DNA from: Epiperipatus broadwayi
Lineage: Eukaryota; Onychophora; Udeonychophora; Euonychophora; Peripatidae
NCBI GenBank assembly: GCA_028023455.1
Contig: JAQFVV010012508.1
Coordinates: forward strand, 3,031,877 to 3,095,876
Direction: 5' to 3'
DNA: 64,000 nt
Part shown: in pieces, positions 1 to 11,381 of the stretch
How the letters are laid out: each line of letters opens with the position of its first letter
Position numbering within the stretch: the first letter of the stretch is position 1
Made by a program: the position numbers and the translations under genes
Notes under the pieces: model-generated
Told to the model about the DNA's origin: nothing
The model's database searches: none
The model's input: the letters and a program-made list of their open reading frames with translations, nothing else

Positions 1-1285
1 CATTAATATACGAATAGATCGTATGTAGTGGTTATAATAAGTGGCCAATTATTTCCGCGTATCAATAACACTACGTCTACTAACAATACTATGATCGTAT
101 AGTTTGCCGTTGATTTCATTGTGGGTTGAATTCCTATGCATATTGACAGAATTTGTATCGTCGCTAGAATTTAAGATGAGAGTGTGAGCATTGTCTTCTT
201 TTTAAAGTGTTTATATGTTGATGTTTATGATTTTCTGTATTTCCCAACTGAAAGATTTTTGCATACTAGTAATTTTCAGCATATTATTGATATTTGTCAA
301 AATTTTTTTTTTGGCTAATTTTGGCTTTTTTGGGGGTCAAAAAAGACAAAGTAAAATTTCTCAAGCTCTCTGGCAGACGATTGGAGTTGTTTGCGGAAAA
401 ATACCATTTCTGTCGTGACTCGGAAGAGAGTTGAAAAAGAAGAACAAAATGTCTACCATGTTATTATATTTGTGGGATGTCCCAAACAGAGAAAGTGAGG
501 CAGTTGCATTTTTTCAAGCCCAAAACATCCTGCCATTCGTTACAGTTGATTTAGTTCAGTCATATGTGGTTAATAAATTTATTTTCTGGAAAGAATTTGT
601 GTATTGTTTGCGATTATTTTTATCTGTAAATCATGCAATTAACACTCAGAATGACAGTGTTAAAAAGGGGCGGCATAGTTTGTTGGACATCTCTTGATTG
701 ATTGATTTTAAAAATAAAAAAAAATACTTCTTCTTTTGACATACCTATTCATTTCGTTTAGAAGCAAAAAGAGGTTTTTTGTTGTTGTTGTTTTGAATCA
801 ATAAACAGCACGTTAAGTAGATTTTAAAAATGAACCCGAGTTTAATTTTTGTTGTTAAAAAAGAATAAAAATACCGGACGTTTTATTGAAAAAGTTAAAA
901 CTGTCCCTTATTACTTTGAAATGTATCGAATCCAAAACCAAAAAATAAAAGACGTATGTAAAAAAGAAACAGTAGATTTAGAATGGATCCCCCCCCAAAT
1001 AAAGGCGTATGTCAAAAATTATGTACTTTTGAGATCCAAAAAAAAAGGTCAAAGTCTCCTTTATAGTTTTAAATTTATCAAATGAAAACAAAAAAAATAA
1101 TTATGTCCAAAACAAACAACAACAATATATTAAATATTAAAAAAAAAATATTACAGCCGTATGTTAAAATACGATCTATTAGATAAAAAAAATCAAGCAG
1201 CCTGGTAATGTTATAACGCTCTGTTTTTAACTAGAAACAGCGCCACCAAAGGCTGCACAGTTAATAGTTTATTAGAACCGATCTT
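1..1285 (+). mobile_element. Composite DNA-transposon-like repeat, copy A
   Basis: This block is related to two other places in the window. Bases 40-140 match 14878-14975 (shared GTCTACTAACAA and ACTATGATC motifs). Bases 549-1270 match 18365-19143 (shared CATATGTGGTTAATAAATTT, GGCGGCAT, TTGTTGGAC and a common right end). The right end, about 1211-1270, carries AAACAGCGCCACC, which recurs at 19111-19125 and, inverted, at 14765-14785. I read this as one end of a non-autonomous or decayed transposon. The family is uncertain: a short reading frame at 431-697 hints at Merlin/ISXO2. The left boundary may lie outside the window. Confidence 0.5.
431..697 (+). pseudogene. Possible ISXO2/Merlin-like transposase N-terminal remnant
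   Basis: An 88-codon reading frame begins with a segment reading LLYLWDVPNRESEAVAFF followed by QAQNILP. This resembles the start of ISXO2-like (Merlin/IS1595) transposases, where a short helix precedes 'FLQ..G.L' and then a zinc-binding cysteine set; the cysteine set is not visible here. The frame ends in HSLLDIS, and the diverged copy at 18365-18530 reads similarly (LSKVRRHLLD) in broken frames. No DDE catalytic residues are present, so it cannot be active. It could also be a chance open frame in a repeat. The resemblance is by eye only. Confidence 0.22.
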
Positions 1286-1754
1286 CCTTACAGGTAATTC
1301 TGAATCGATATTAAAAACAAGTAGCACTATTTTTGAACCAGATATTGAAGAAACAATATTTCAAATAAAATTAAAATTCATTGTATCATTGAATAATATG
1401 ATCCCTTTGTATATATATATATACCAGACTATACCTGGCCTATGAAAAAAGGCTGTGGTTTTTTTAATTGGATGCTTTAAAAAATTATTTTTAAGATTTA
1501 ATGTAAATTAAACAAAAGATTTTAATATTATATAAATGTGAGAAATTCACAACTGAAAAATTGAAAAAAAAAATGTTTGGAACAATTTGGCCTGTTTGAT
1601 ACATTTTACAAATGTACCCAGTGAGGGATTAGTACATTTAGCTTTATTAATAAAGCTAAATTAAAATAATTTTTTTTAAATATACCTGTTATATTTGATA
1701 TGTGAATTTGACAGAAATATGGACAACTACTTCATAAAAAAATTATCTTTACTA

Positions 1755-1862
1755 ACGGCAGAATTACTTCCTTTCATAAAATATGCTTTATAATAAAAAT
1801 GGTGGATTATTAAATATAAAGAGTAGAATTACTTCCTTTGCATAAAATGTTTATAATATAAA
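1755..1862. repeat. Tandem duplication, ~70-bp unit
   Basis: CAGAATTACTTCCTTT plus CATAAAAT and TTATAAT occur near 1757-1795 and again near 1826-1862 in direct orientation with minor differences. Nothing coding is visible. Confidence 0.6.
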
Positions 1863-1978
1863 TTATGGCTTAGTTAGGTATAGTTATTATTTATAAAAAC
1901 AAATTTAAACCTTTTTTGATTTTTCAATTGCATTATGGACAAATGTAATAGTTTTTTTAATTAGTTGCAAATTTGACA

Positions 1979-2050
1979 TGTGACAGCCTTACAGACAAAT
2001 ATACATTCACAAGAAACAGGTGACAGTCTTACAGACAAACATTCACATGG
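1979..2050. repeat. Short direct repeat, ~40-bp unit
   Basis: GTGACAGCCTTACAGACAAA followed by ATTCACA is repeated about 40 bp later as GTGACAGTCTTACAGACAAA. It lies in otherwise featureless AT-rich DNA between the composite transposon and the R3k repeat. Confidence 0.6.
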
Positions 2051-2199
2051 ACTTTATATATATTTCTTTTTAATGAAATTTTATATATACATTGTTTGTA
2101 ACTTTTTTACTTTCATATTGTCTTGTATTTTCTTTTTTTATTTGCCTGTGAAAACTCTTAAAATTCATTATTCGGCTTTTTAAAAAAAAAAGTTTTCCA

Positions 2200-3670
2200 A
2201 TCTGTAGTTTAAGTTATTAACAGTTACTGGTTGAAAACTGACTATTTTTTTAAAGAAAACAACAAAACTGTAATCATCAAAGAGTGACACTTGTTATTAA
2301 AATAACAAATGGACTTTATATACTTTCAATATTGAATCAATTATGAAAATATAATCTTATTGTAACAAATTAAAATATGTAATGTCAGTGTGAATATATA
2401 CACACACACATAAATTTTTAAACATTTATAGTATTTTTTATATACAACTGTAAAAGGTTAATCATGTATTTATTTTATATGATGATTGTAATATGTCAAT
2501 TATACTGCATATTTATGTGTGTGCATATATGTCAATGCTTGTCAAATAGAACATATATGCAAATTTTAATAATTTTTGTCATTATTAAATGTCAATTGAA
2601 ATATATTCATGTAATTGTAAAATGCATGGCTGTATGCATATATATATATATATATATATATGTTATATATAAACCACTATATAGTAACTTGAATTTTGTA
2701 TGATAATCACATATATGTAAATCACATACTGATAATTTAAAAATTTGCACAGTAATCAAAATCAGAAAGTTTATGTGCGTGGTCTTTTTTTATAGACCTT
2801 AATTTCAATTTTTTGTTGTTATAATAAACTTTCATTCAATTAATCACTTGGTCACAAAAAGTAATAGAGCTTATGTTCTCTAAGCTAGATTCAAGGATGA
2901 GATGAATATAAAAATGGCGGTGGGTATTTAGTGCTTTTGGGCATCCAGAGGTGATCAATCATCCTGGTTGGTGCAAGAGAATACTCTTTAAAGCCCATGC
3001 ATTACCTTTTATTTTAATTTAGTCTTCTGGAAGTTAAGTTTATAGTTGTCCAGTACAACTGGCCTGAGAATTGATGATGATCAGCATGTTTTTGTATCCA
3101 AAAATTGTTTAGATTTTCTGGTTATATATTCTAATGGATTAGCACTTAAGTGGTGCATCCAAGTTATGTTTAAATAATTGCTCAAGCTGGTAAAGGTTCA
3201 ATAGTTATCCTAGTCTACAAAGACCCATTTCCAATCCAGTCACAAGGTTGACTGTTGATTTATATTTTTTATTGCTCAAATCTGGCCACAAGATGGACTG
3301 TTGATTTTATTCTCATTTATTGTATTGATTCATGTTAATGAATGGTTTATTTTGAGTATTACTATCACTTTTTGATAACTGATCTAACTGGCTGATCTCT
3401 CAGAGATCTGATCTCATGCTCCCCTTAAATATTAGACTTCTTGTAAATTTTATATTAAATAATTTTATTTGAAATATTGTTGACTTGGGAATGATGATGA
3501 TTTTCCATCACCCCAGGTACAATTTTCACTACCACTTTCTACCACCCCATTCTGTTACAAATGGCTACCTGAGGGCTGATGATGATGATCATATCTGTGG
3601 CAATCATTATAGTTTACTGTCCAATGTAAGGCTGATGATAATCACATATGCTGATGACCATCACTTCAAA
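2200..3670 (+). repeat. Dispersed repeat R3k, copy I (partial)
   Basis: This stretch aligns in the same orientation with 5875-7200 and in reverse with 40255-41700. Shared landmarks are TATTGTAACAAATTAAAATA (2358; 5906), the TAACTTGAATTTTGTATxxTAATCACATATATGTAAATCACA block (2684; 6315), GAGCTTxTGTTCTC (2868), TGATGATGATCAGCATG (3073; 6739) and CAGTCACAAGxTTGACTGTTGATTTA (3237; 6903). Bases 3380-3560 extend beyond copy II but match 40255-40440 in reverse (ATGATGA.TTT.CCATCACCCCAGGTA). Long open frames here are low-complexity and differ between copies, so I do not call genes. The nature of the repeat is unknown. Confidence 0.75.
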
Positions 3671-3699
3671 ATTATCAATTTGATCTCAAACCACAACTA

Positions 3700-4210
3700 A
3701 GAAAGAAAAAAATTAGCATTTTATGCAAAATTAATTAAAAAAATTACTGTGAAATATGTGACAAGATTATTGATGATGATTATAAATTATAAAATAGTAT
3801 TTTTCATGTATGTTTGGAAAGTTTCATGTTTAGAGTTAAATAGAAAATCAATGAATTTGGAGATTGGATTCGGTGTTTGATTATTGAAGTTTGTTTAGCT
3901 GTATTTTCAGTTTTGATGATAGATGGAGATTTTTTGTCATTGGTTTGAGGATGCAATGTTTTCATCAACTCTGAGGGTGTTCTATCTCAGCTATTTGCTC
4001 CAACCCATTTTCTGTATTCATATTGTTTATCATAGAACAGTTAACATAGTCATGCCATGATTCCAGCCTCTAAGTCTCCAAAGAAAAGGAGCAAGGCATA
4101 GCTTGTATTTCCCAGCCCATAAGACTCAAAAGAAGCAGGGCAGTTTTGTATTTTCCAGCCCCTCCATAAGAGAGGACTTTGCAGACATTGCAGGGTCGTT
4201 ATAAAGGTTG
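3700..4210. other. No recognised feature (unique AT-rich DNA)
   Basis: AT-rich sequence with a few short GATGAT runs near 3770 and 3915. A locally richer segment (4060-4200) repeats the phrase CCAGCC/CAGCCC three times about 60 bp apart, suggesting an eroded tandem duplication. No open frame of convincing composition. Confidence 0.4.
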
Positions 4211-4214
4211 TAGT

Positions 4215-4345
4215 AGCTTATAGTATCTCACTTGAGGTAGCACTCTTAATGTTCATGGCACATTGTGTACTTATAGTCCACTTATAGTATCTCATTTGAG
4301 GTAGCACTCTTGGTGTTCATAGTGCATTGTGTACTTACAGTCCAA
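4215..4345. repeat. Tandem duplication, ~62-bp unit x2
   Basis: TATAGTATCTCACTTGAGGT, AGCACTCTT, TGTTCAT and GCACATTGTGTACTTA occur at about 4217-4278 and again at about 4281-4342 with a few substitutions. It is a clean direct duplication in non-coding sequence. Confidence 0.8.
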
Positions 4346-4539
4346 TGGCTGAATTCTTTATCTTATCTCAAAATTGCAGATCACTATTCATTCTGTTAAC
4401 TGTCAGATGTCTGTTTGATCTCTAAAAAAATTGATGAGTACATAGTTTTAGGTATGATGTTTGTTTTGATTATATATGCAAATTATGTAAAATATTGTTA
4501 GATAGGTGTTTCATTTCTATTTTCTTTTTCCCTCAGATC

Positions 4540-7230
4540 AGGGCAATGTAACCAGTTGACTTACATAGCACACAATATAATGTGTGTGCATATATATATA
4601 TATATAAAGTAAAGGAAAAGTAGAAATAAAGACATACATAAATTTTTATAGATATTTTTCTACATTTCCTGGAATAATAATGACTGTAAAGGGTTAAATA
4701 AACTTTTTAAAAGGTCTGAATAAATATAAATATTGTATTATTATTATTCTGATTTTGAAATTTAAAAACAAGTATTGTATTTTTGAAATTTTTTAATTAA
4801 TTGAACAAAATTTCTATCTATTAGAAATCCCCTAAGTGAAAACATGCAGATCACACTTCGACAAAAATTTTAAGCTTGTTTTCAAAAGGGATTAGAGAGA
4901 TTAAAAAAATCCAGTTTTTAAATTTAGTGTTATCACCTCACCAAGACTATAAAAGGGCTGATAAAAATATCAGCTGCTGTCTGTATTGTAGTTTTTGTAA
5001 GAGCTAAAGAGAACAGTTTGGTTATTAAAATGTTTTGAGTAGATGACAGCAATTAGCTAACCAAAATAGATAGCCACAGTTTGTTGTTGGCTGTAGCAGG
5101 GTTGGCAGAATAGCTACCTTGAACTGACGTAGCTGAAGGCAGGACAGTAGATCAAAGAGCTGCTATTTTCCTTTAAAGGAATTTGAATTCACATGGAGAA
5201 AAATGACACACTTCTTTGTGTTGAAATTCATAGCCTTAAATGTGGAGAAAATAGTTGCTTGCCTGAAATCAATCAAACCAAGACAGCTGCTTTCCTGGAA
5301 CAAAGTTAGACAGAAGGGAGACCAACTACAGACCAACATTTTACATGGATTATATTTTTCCTGATGATGACAATCACCAAAATCAAACTCACCAAGAAAA
5401 TCTTCCAGCTTGCCCAGGAAACCACAGCTTGCTGAAGAAGTAATTATATATATATGCTGATATATCTAAAGACAGGAAGCACAGATAAAGATGTATACAG
5501 CTGTTGGTGAGTAGGGTTATATATGATAACAAAATTTTAAATAATTTCCTTAGTAAAATGACATTTTTATAAGTGATGGATATATATATATTAGTTTAAA
5601 ATCGTTTATTATTAAAGAAAAAAGGCTTAAATTTATATTTATAAATTTAAAAAAACAAAAAACAAAAACAAACGTTATAATTAACAGTCAAGAAAAAGAT
5701 TTCCAAAAATCTTATAGACTAGAAAAAAGAAAGACATTTTAAATCAATCAACAATCATCTGTCAAAAATTTGATAGTACTTATTTTAAAGAAAAAAGGAA
5801 ACTATACCCACTAAAATAAAACTTACCAAAAAAAATGTGAATGTTATAATATTTCAGCAAAGAATTTAATTGTGAAAATGTATATTTTAATAACTTTATT
5901 ATTGTAACAAATTAAAATAGGTAAATGTCAGTCTGCATATATATGCACACACGTATATGTAAATTTTAAATCTTATTGTATTTTATATAACAATTCAAAT
6001 GTTATGTAAATAAATTAATATATTTCACTGATATGTGTTTTAAATAAACCTAACATAAAGTATTTGTATTATTAAAAATATAAGTTAAAAAGTTTAACCA
6101 TTTATTATTTTGTGTAACAAATTAAATATGTTCAGAAATTTCACACACATGCATGTATATCTGTCAATTATATTGCAAATACCAATGCTTGTCAAGTTTA
6201 ACCCATATGTAAAATGTAATAATTTTTTTAATAATTATTTTATGTCAATTGAAATATATTAATTGTATATTATAAATCGCATGTCTGTGCACACATATAT
6301 ATAAACCACCATATAGTAACTTGAATTTTGTATATTAATCACATATATGTAAATCACAATGTGATAATTTAAAATTTTGTATAGTAATCAAAATCAGAAA
6401 ACTTACATATGTGTAGCCTTATTTTTATAGACCTTAATTTCCATTTTTCATTTTTATTATTAATAAACTTGTATTCAACTGTTAAAAACTGTATTGCATC
6501 ATCTTTTGCTCATATATAGTAACAGAGCTTGTTCTCTGAGCTAGATTTGAGCACAGGATGAATATATAAATGGGGATGTATATTTATTTAAGAGCATTCC
6601 AATATGACATTATCCTGGTTTTGGTATGAGGATTATATTCTTCAAAGCTCCCTGCACATTTTATATTAATTTTGTCTTAATAGAAATTAAGTTTAGAGTC
6701 ATCCAGTTCATTAATGCTACTAAGTGGCCAGAGCATTGATGATGATCAGCATGTCTTAATATTTCAGCATTGTTTAGATTTTCTGGTTATGTATTTTAAT
6801 GAATTAGCACTTAAGTGGTCCATCCAAGTTATAATTAAATAATTGTCCAAGCTGGAAAAGGCGCAAAAGTTAGCCTGGTCTACAGAAGACCCATTTCCAA
6901 TCCAGTCACAAGATTGACTGTTGATTTATTGTACTGATTTATTTTAATTGTTGATCATTCATGATGATGAATGTTTCTTTTGAGTATACCTATTTATAGT
7001 GTTTTTTACATTTACCTTATAATGCTTGTTAGTTGCTTCTGATCTCTCAATGACCTCTTGAAAATTTTATGATCTCATGCTCTCTTTATAATATAACATT
7101 TCTTATATACTTTTGTGAAAAAACCTTACTCTAATAATATTATAATTCTTTGTAAATTTGATATTTAATATTTTACCATCACTTCCTAATACCTCATCCT
7201 GTTACAATATTTACTTATGCACAAGTAATA
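4540..7230 (+). repeat. Dispersed repeat R3k, copy II (uninterrupted)
   Basis: This is the most complete uninterrupted copy. Its left half (4540-5881) matches 50165-48687 in reverse: GAAATCCCCTAAGTGAAAAC at 4825, the ACAGAAGGGAGACC..CTACAG block at 5310, and CAGCTGTTGGTGAGTAG at 5499. Its right half matches 41769-40370 in reverse and copy I in direct orientation. The point corresponding to the LINE insertion is 5858-5881, present here once and uninterrupted. Around 5040-5440 the sequence is less AT-rich and has a CTGATGATGA motif at 5361, but no sustained reading frame. It could be the body of an unrecognised non-autonomous retroelement. Confidence 0.8.
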
Positions 7231-7324
7231 ATGTGAAAGTATTGAAAAACCCTTAGTGAACTTTATGTACACCGACTATCTGTAAATTATTAAAAATTTT
7301 ATATTTCTCTCTTAATATTATAAT

Positions 7325-7800
7325 AAATAAAATTAAAAGCATGTGAAGCGCTTGAAAGAGAAGTTATAAAGAGTGCAAAAATATTAAACACTTAGCACTT
7401 TACACTTACAATAGAGCAAAGAAAAATAATGACAAATTCATCAACATTTTTAGAACACTCTAAGAAGACCGGCCATGTATTCAAACCCTCTAACCTCAAA
7501 ATAGTTTGCATTGAGAAAAACGACCTCAAACTGAAAATTAAGAAGGTGTACTTCATTGCTGGTAACAATAACTCTCATCAATAGATGCGACCCCTGCTTT
7601 GACATTTCCAAACGCTGGACTATCTAAATAATTTGCATATATTTTGCATATCACCATTATCTCCCTGTTCTGTACTGTTCAGTATTGCTACGAATATGAG
7701 GCAACCCGCATCAAAAGCGCCAAGTATTTAATATTTTTGCACTCTTTATAGCTTCTCTTTCAAGCATTTCATACGCTTTTAATTTTATCTGTAAATGTAA
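7325..7800 (+). mobile_element. Penelope-like element 3' remnant flanked by inverted repeats (PLE-3)
   Basis: The ends form an inverted repeat. The block TAAAATTAAAAGC, CTTGAAAGAGAAG, TTATAAAGAGTGC at 7330-7395 reappears reverse-complemented at about 7712-7795. Between them lies a GIY-YIG nuclease remnant (7425-7640) and then a hammerhead-like tag at 7688-7721 (TATGAGGCAACC, CATC, AAAAGCGCC). Such termini are typical of PLE terminal repeats. Confidence 0.6.
7425..7645 (+). pseudogene. PLE GIY-YIG endonuclease C-terminal remnant
   Basis: Read on the plus strand this gives FLEHSKKTGHVFKPSNLK, then IVCIEKNDLKLKIKKVYFI, and after a stop CDPCFDISKRWTI. The order H..(x)TGH.F, then I..IE.....K.K..E..YI, then a short hydrophobic end, matches the second half of the GIY-YIG nuclease that Penelope-like elements carry after their reverse transcriptase. 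The catalytic GIY and YIG strands and the arginine helix would lie upstream and are absent, so the fragment is 5'-truncated. At least one in-frame stop interrupts it. The PLE assignment rests on motif order seen by eye. Confidence 0.55.
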
Positions 7801-8104
7801 AATATAGAAATTCCACCTACACTTTATTTTTAATCATCCATAAGCATACCATTTACATGCAGAGGGTGATTTATGTAGTCTAATGTAATTCAACTCAGCT
7901 ATAATCTATTCTGAAATCACTAGAGATAATTATACAGCTGAGCCTCAAATTTAAAAATCTCTTAATATTAAATTAATCTTCAGTTAATCGATAAAAAATG
8001 TTACATTCTACTTTTACTGACAGCTAGTGTATATATAGTTCATTGGGGTTCTTTAGTACTTTCACTTTATTTCCTCTATTTCAGGCTATTAAAAAATTAT
8101 AATT
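7800..8104. other. No recognised feature
   Basis: AT-rich spacer between the PLE-3 remnant and the first ~350-bp tandem repeat; no gene, no obvious repeat. Confidence 0.4.
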
Positions 8105-8500
8105 ATATACACATATTATCGAGGTTATAGCCTCAGTAAATATTACTTACGTAATCAATGTGCATTTAATAAATTTATAATTACAACTTTAAATTACTTT
8201 AATAGATTTCTAACTATAAAATCTTTCCATTGACTCGTTGTAAATCGAAAGATTTTGCGAGTATTAATGTGTAATAAGAAATGTGGACTTAATCAGTGAA
8301 GTATTGAATAGCTTCATACTCGCAGATCTAACCACTTCAGCTTCACCTATTTAAATAGAAAGTAGGTTGAAGTAAAGAAGGGTTCCCCTCTTTTCTTCCA
8401 TAGCGTAAGCTTGTGGTTAAAACACCTGTAGAGGTCCCTACTATCACATTTTATATGCATATTATTGAGGTTATAGCCTCAGTAAATATTAATTATATAC
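8105..8500 (-). repeat. Tandem ~346-bp repeat with duplicated ends (family D, copy 1)
   Basis: The hairpin GAGGTTATAGCCTCAGTAAA is present at 8121 and again at 8467, 346 bp apart in direct orientation. Reverse-complemented, the block between them matches 34824-35225 closely: GGGACCTCTACAGGTG, ACCACAAGCTTACGCTATGG, CTATTTAAATAGGTGAAGC, CTTCACTGATTAAGTCC. The unit holds a TATA-like CTATTTAAATAG followed about 60 bp later by CTGATTAAGTCC. I interpret it as a retroelement terminal-repeat unit present as one full unit plus the start of a second. Confidence 0.7.
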
Positions 8501-8815
8501 ACATGTAAATGAAAAAGTTTGTATATGCAAACATTTAATTAAATAAACACATATTTAAATTGAACTCGGCAATAACAAGTTAATGGCGTAGGCATTATCT
8601 TATTATTTTTGAAATTTTATTTTATTTTTAATTAAAACCTTGTTTTAAAAATACACTGGTATTGTATGAATAAGGGAAAGAATGTTATGATTATTTTAAA
8701 TGCATTAAGATTTATTTAGATACAAGATTAATAGGTTTATCATAAAAATTTTTTACATATTTTTGAATATTTAATTAATTATTTTGAGGTAACTTATTTA
8801 TTTTAAGTACATATA
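8500..8815. other. No recognised feature
   Basis: AT-rich spacer between two family D arrays; no gene or clear repeat. Confidence 0.4.
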
Positions 8816-9362
8816 TATTTAAGGCTATAACCTTAATACTATGCACCTTGAGCATTAAATTTGCCATGAGAGGGACCTCTGCAAATCTTCACACAAGATT
8901 ACGACTTTACAAAGATAAGAGTGACCATTCTTATCTTCAACCTACTTTCTAATTATATAGGTGAATCTAAAGCTTTTTTGATTTGAGAGTGTGAAGCTGT
9001 TGAATTCTTCACTAATTAGGTCCACAATTTCTATTAAACACTAACATTCACGAAATCTTCCGAAATACTAGTTAATGTTGAGATCTTGTAGTTAGAAATA
9101 TTTTGAAACAATGTAAAGTTGTAAGTATTAATTTATTAAGGGCATAGTCAGCATGTAAATACATATATATATATTTAATGGCGTAACCTTAATACTATGT
9201 GCCTTGAGCACTAAATTTGCCATTAGAGGGACCTCTGCAAATCTTCACACAAGATTACAACTTTACAAAGATAAGAGTGGCCATTCTTATCTTCAACCTA
9301 CTTTCTAATTATATAAGTGAATCTAAAGCTTTTTTGATTTGAGAGTGTGAAGCATCTGAAAA
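8816..9362 (+). repeat. Tandem ~356-bp repeat (family D, copy 2)
   Basis: The block AACCTTAATACTATG begins at 8829 and recurs at 9185, a 356-bp period. Each unit continues GAGGGACCTCTGCAAATC, TCTTCACACAAGATTAC, GATAAGAGTG.CCATTCTTAT, TCAACCTACTTTCTAATTA and TGATTTGAGAGTGTGAAGC. The second unit stops at about 9358, just after GTGTGAAGC. The terminal hairpin here is AAGGCTATAACCTT rather than GAGGCTATAACCTC as in copies 1 and 4, so both sides of the stem have changed together. Confidence 0.7.
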
Positions 9363-9878
9363 ACATTTTGGATGGAAAAATGTGCACCAAGGTATTTTTA
9401 AATTTCATTCTAAAATTTCCACTATTTGTTTATTTTGAGGCCTGGCGTAAATCATGTAATTGAAGGTTATAAATTAAGTCAATTTTTCTTGGAAATGGTC
9501 ATTCTATTGCTTATTTATTATATCATTCAGAAGGTTATCTTATAAACAAAATATTCGCTAAATAGAAGGATCTAGATAGGTGCACCGAGTCCTTGATTAT
9601 CCTTCATCAATGTAAACAACAATTAAACTCCTCAGCAGGTAAATAGAATTTCAACCAATTAACAATTTGTAAGTTAAACTAAAAGAAAAAAAGTTCAATA
9701 TTCAATATAGAGCTCTAAATAACTGCCATGTTTGAATTAACTGTTTCACCTATTAATATTTTTTGTTAAGATATTGAAGAATTTAAATAATTTCCAAAGA
9801 AACCTTGTGCTTCACCAGTTACCTACATTATTTGTCTATTAATGTATTCCACATATTGGGCATTGAAAGAAAGTCATT
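9362..9878. other. No recognised feature
   Basis: AT-rich single-copy-looking sequence without a supported gene. Confidence 0.4.
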
Positions 9879-9886
9879 GTCTATAG

Positions 9887-10644
9887 CAGGGGCAGCTAAA
9901 CTTTTAAATGTTGGGGGGGGGGGGACTTTTTTGGTGAAAGTGTACCTGAGAGTGACTACGTCTTTTTCAGGGATTCCAACTGGAAACCAGAAAAAAATTG
10001 TTATTTTTGCTGGAAAGAAAATCGGAATGGAAAAAAATAACAGTTTCAAGTTCTGTTTTTTTTAGAATGTACTTATGAATTGGTGTTTTTTTATTTTTAT
10101 AAGGACTTTTTAGGTATTCAACAAATATTGGATACATTTTTAGTTTTTTGAAGATACTTATATACGAACTTTTATATACGAATTGATGATTTTTTCCTAT
10201 CAAAGACATTTTACTACGACTATTATTAAATTACATCAGCTCCCTCTAGTGTTACAATTTGTCCATCTCACTTTATAAAATATTTATTAAATTACCTATA
10301 AAAAATTATTTTCTAGAGTTGGTCCAGAATTTTAAAAAAAAATTCAAGAAAATATAGAGAGAAAAAAGAAAATTATTGTTTTAGAATTGCATTTAATCCT
10401 TTTCAGCTTCTTTCACTCTGGGTTTATTTTTGAGATTGACATAACAACATATATTATTTTAAATTTAACTATTTGTAAACAAGAATAATTTTGAATTTTT
10501 ACTTTTTTTATTATTATTTTTTATATTCAAATCAGCTCTGAATTTATCACTATAATTTTTTAATGTTCATGTCAGCTTCATGGTCCACTTCCAGGGACTT
10601 TGCGATCAACTGGTTGACCATAGTTGATATGTTGGCCACCCCTG
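9887..10644. mobile_element. Non-autonomous hAT-like element, 758 bp
   Basis: The left end is CAGGGGCAGCTAAACTTTT and the right end is GTTGGCCACCCCTG, so the outermost bases CAGGGG and CCCCTG are inverted, as in hAT elements. The flanks are GTCTATAG (9879-9886) and ACCTATAG (10645-10652), an 8-bp target duplication with two mismatches, the hAT size. A run of G near 9913 and AT-rich filler lie inside. The overlapping open frames on both strands are not transposase-like. Transposition would need a transposase from elsewhere. Confidence 0.65.
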
Positions 10645-10859
10645 ACCTATAGTGATCAATTATTAAGAAGAAAATGACAATTTATTGTTGCTGTTTTTTT
10701 AAGGGAATATTTTATATATATGCTTGATTTTTTTTGCTATTGTTTTTTTTTAAAAAAAGGTAAAGATCATTTTTTAGCTCTCAAAGTTTGAAATGAAATC
10801 TGTAATGTTCTGGTCAAGCAAAAATATATTATTTTTATAGATTATTTTAATTACATTGA

Positions 10860-11381
10860 GTATATGAGCACAGACTTTCACACAACCCACCACACTATCT
10901 CATAACATTGATACACTTGAACACATATATGTTGATAAGATAAATAATCACCAATATACGTATTTCATACTAAACCAGCGATCATCAGTTGGTCCAGATT
11001 ACCATCTCTACACATATATGCTATAAGTGCTCAGATATATATTAAGATAGCCAATCCTTGTACTTTAATGGACAGGCTTCAATCTACTCCACACTCCAAT
11101 TCTTCAACCATCCATCCAATTGAAAATCTGAAGAATTGGGGTGTGGAGTAGATTGAAGTCTGTCCATTAAAGTATGAAGATTGGCTAACTTAATATATAT
11201 CTGAGCACTTATAGCATATACATATAGAGATGGTAATCTGGACCAACTGATGATTGCTGGTTTAGCATGAAATACATATAATGGTGATTATTTATCTTTT
11301 CAACATATGTGTTCAAGTGTATCAGTGTTATGAGATAGTGTGGAGAGTGGTGGGTTGTGTGAAAGTCTATGCTCATATACC
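10860..11381. repeat. Near-perfect ~0.5-kb palindrome (family FB-B)
   Basis: The left arm 10860-11106 is the reverse complement of the right arm 11129-11381, with only scattered differences and a ~22-bp centre. Landmarks on the right arm are GTGTGGAGTAGATTGAAG, CTGAGCACTTATAGCATA, TCTGGACCAACTGATGATTG, TGGTGATTATTTATCTTTTC and GAGTGGTGGGTTGTGTGAAA. Single-arm copies of the same family lie at 12745-13070, 16975-17155, 28395-28650 and 32325-32670. It could be a foldback MITE, or two family members inserted head-to-head. Confidence 0.85.

Noticed and set aside
2464-2703. 79-codon open frame with YIYIYIYIY
   Set aside because: The end is a translated (AT)n microsatellite and the rest lies in repeat R3k; the frame is not kept in the other copies.
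3485-3700. 71-codon frame
   Set aside because: Lies in R3k copy I; broken in the matching stretch near 40.3 kb.
9828-10209. Overlapping open frames on both strands
   Set aside because: They fall inside the 758-bp hAT-like element and have no transposase motifs.
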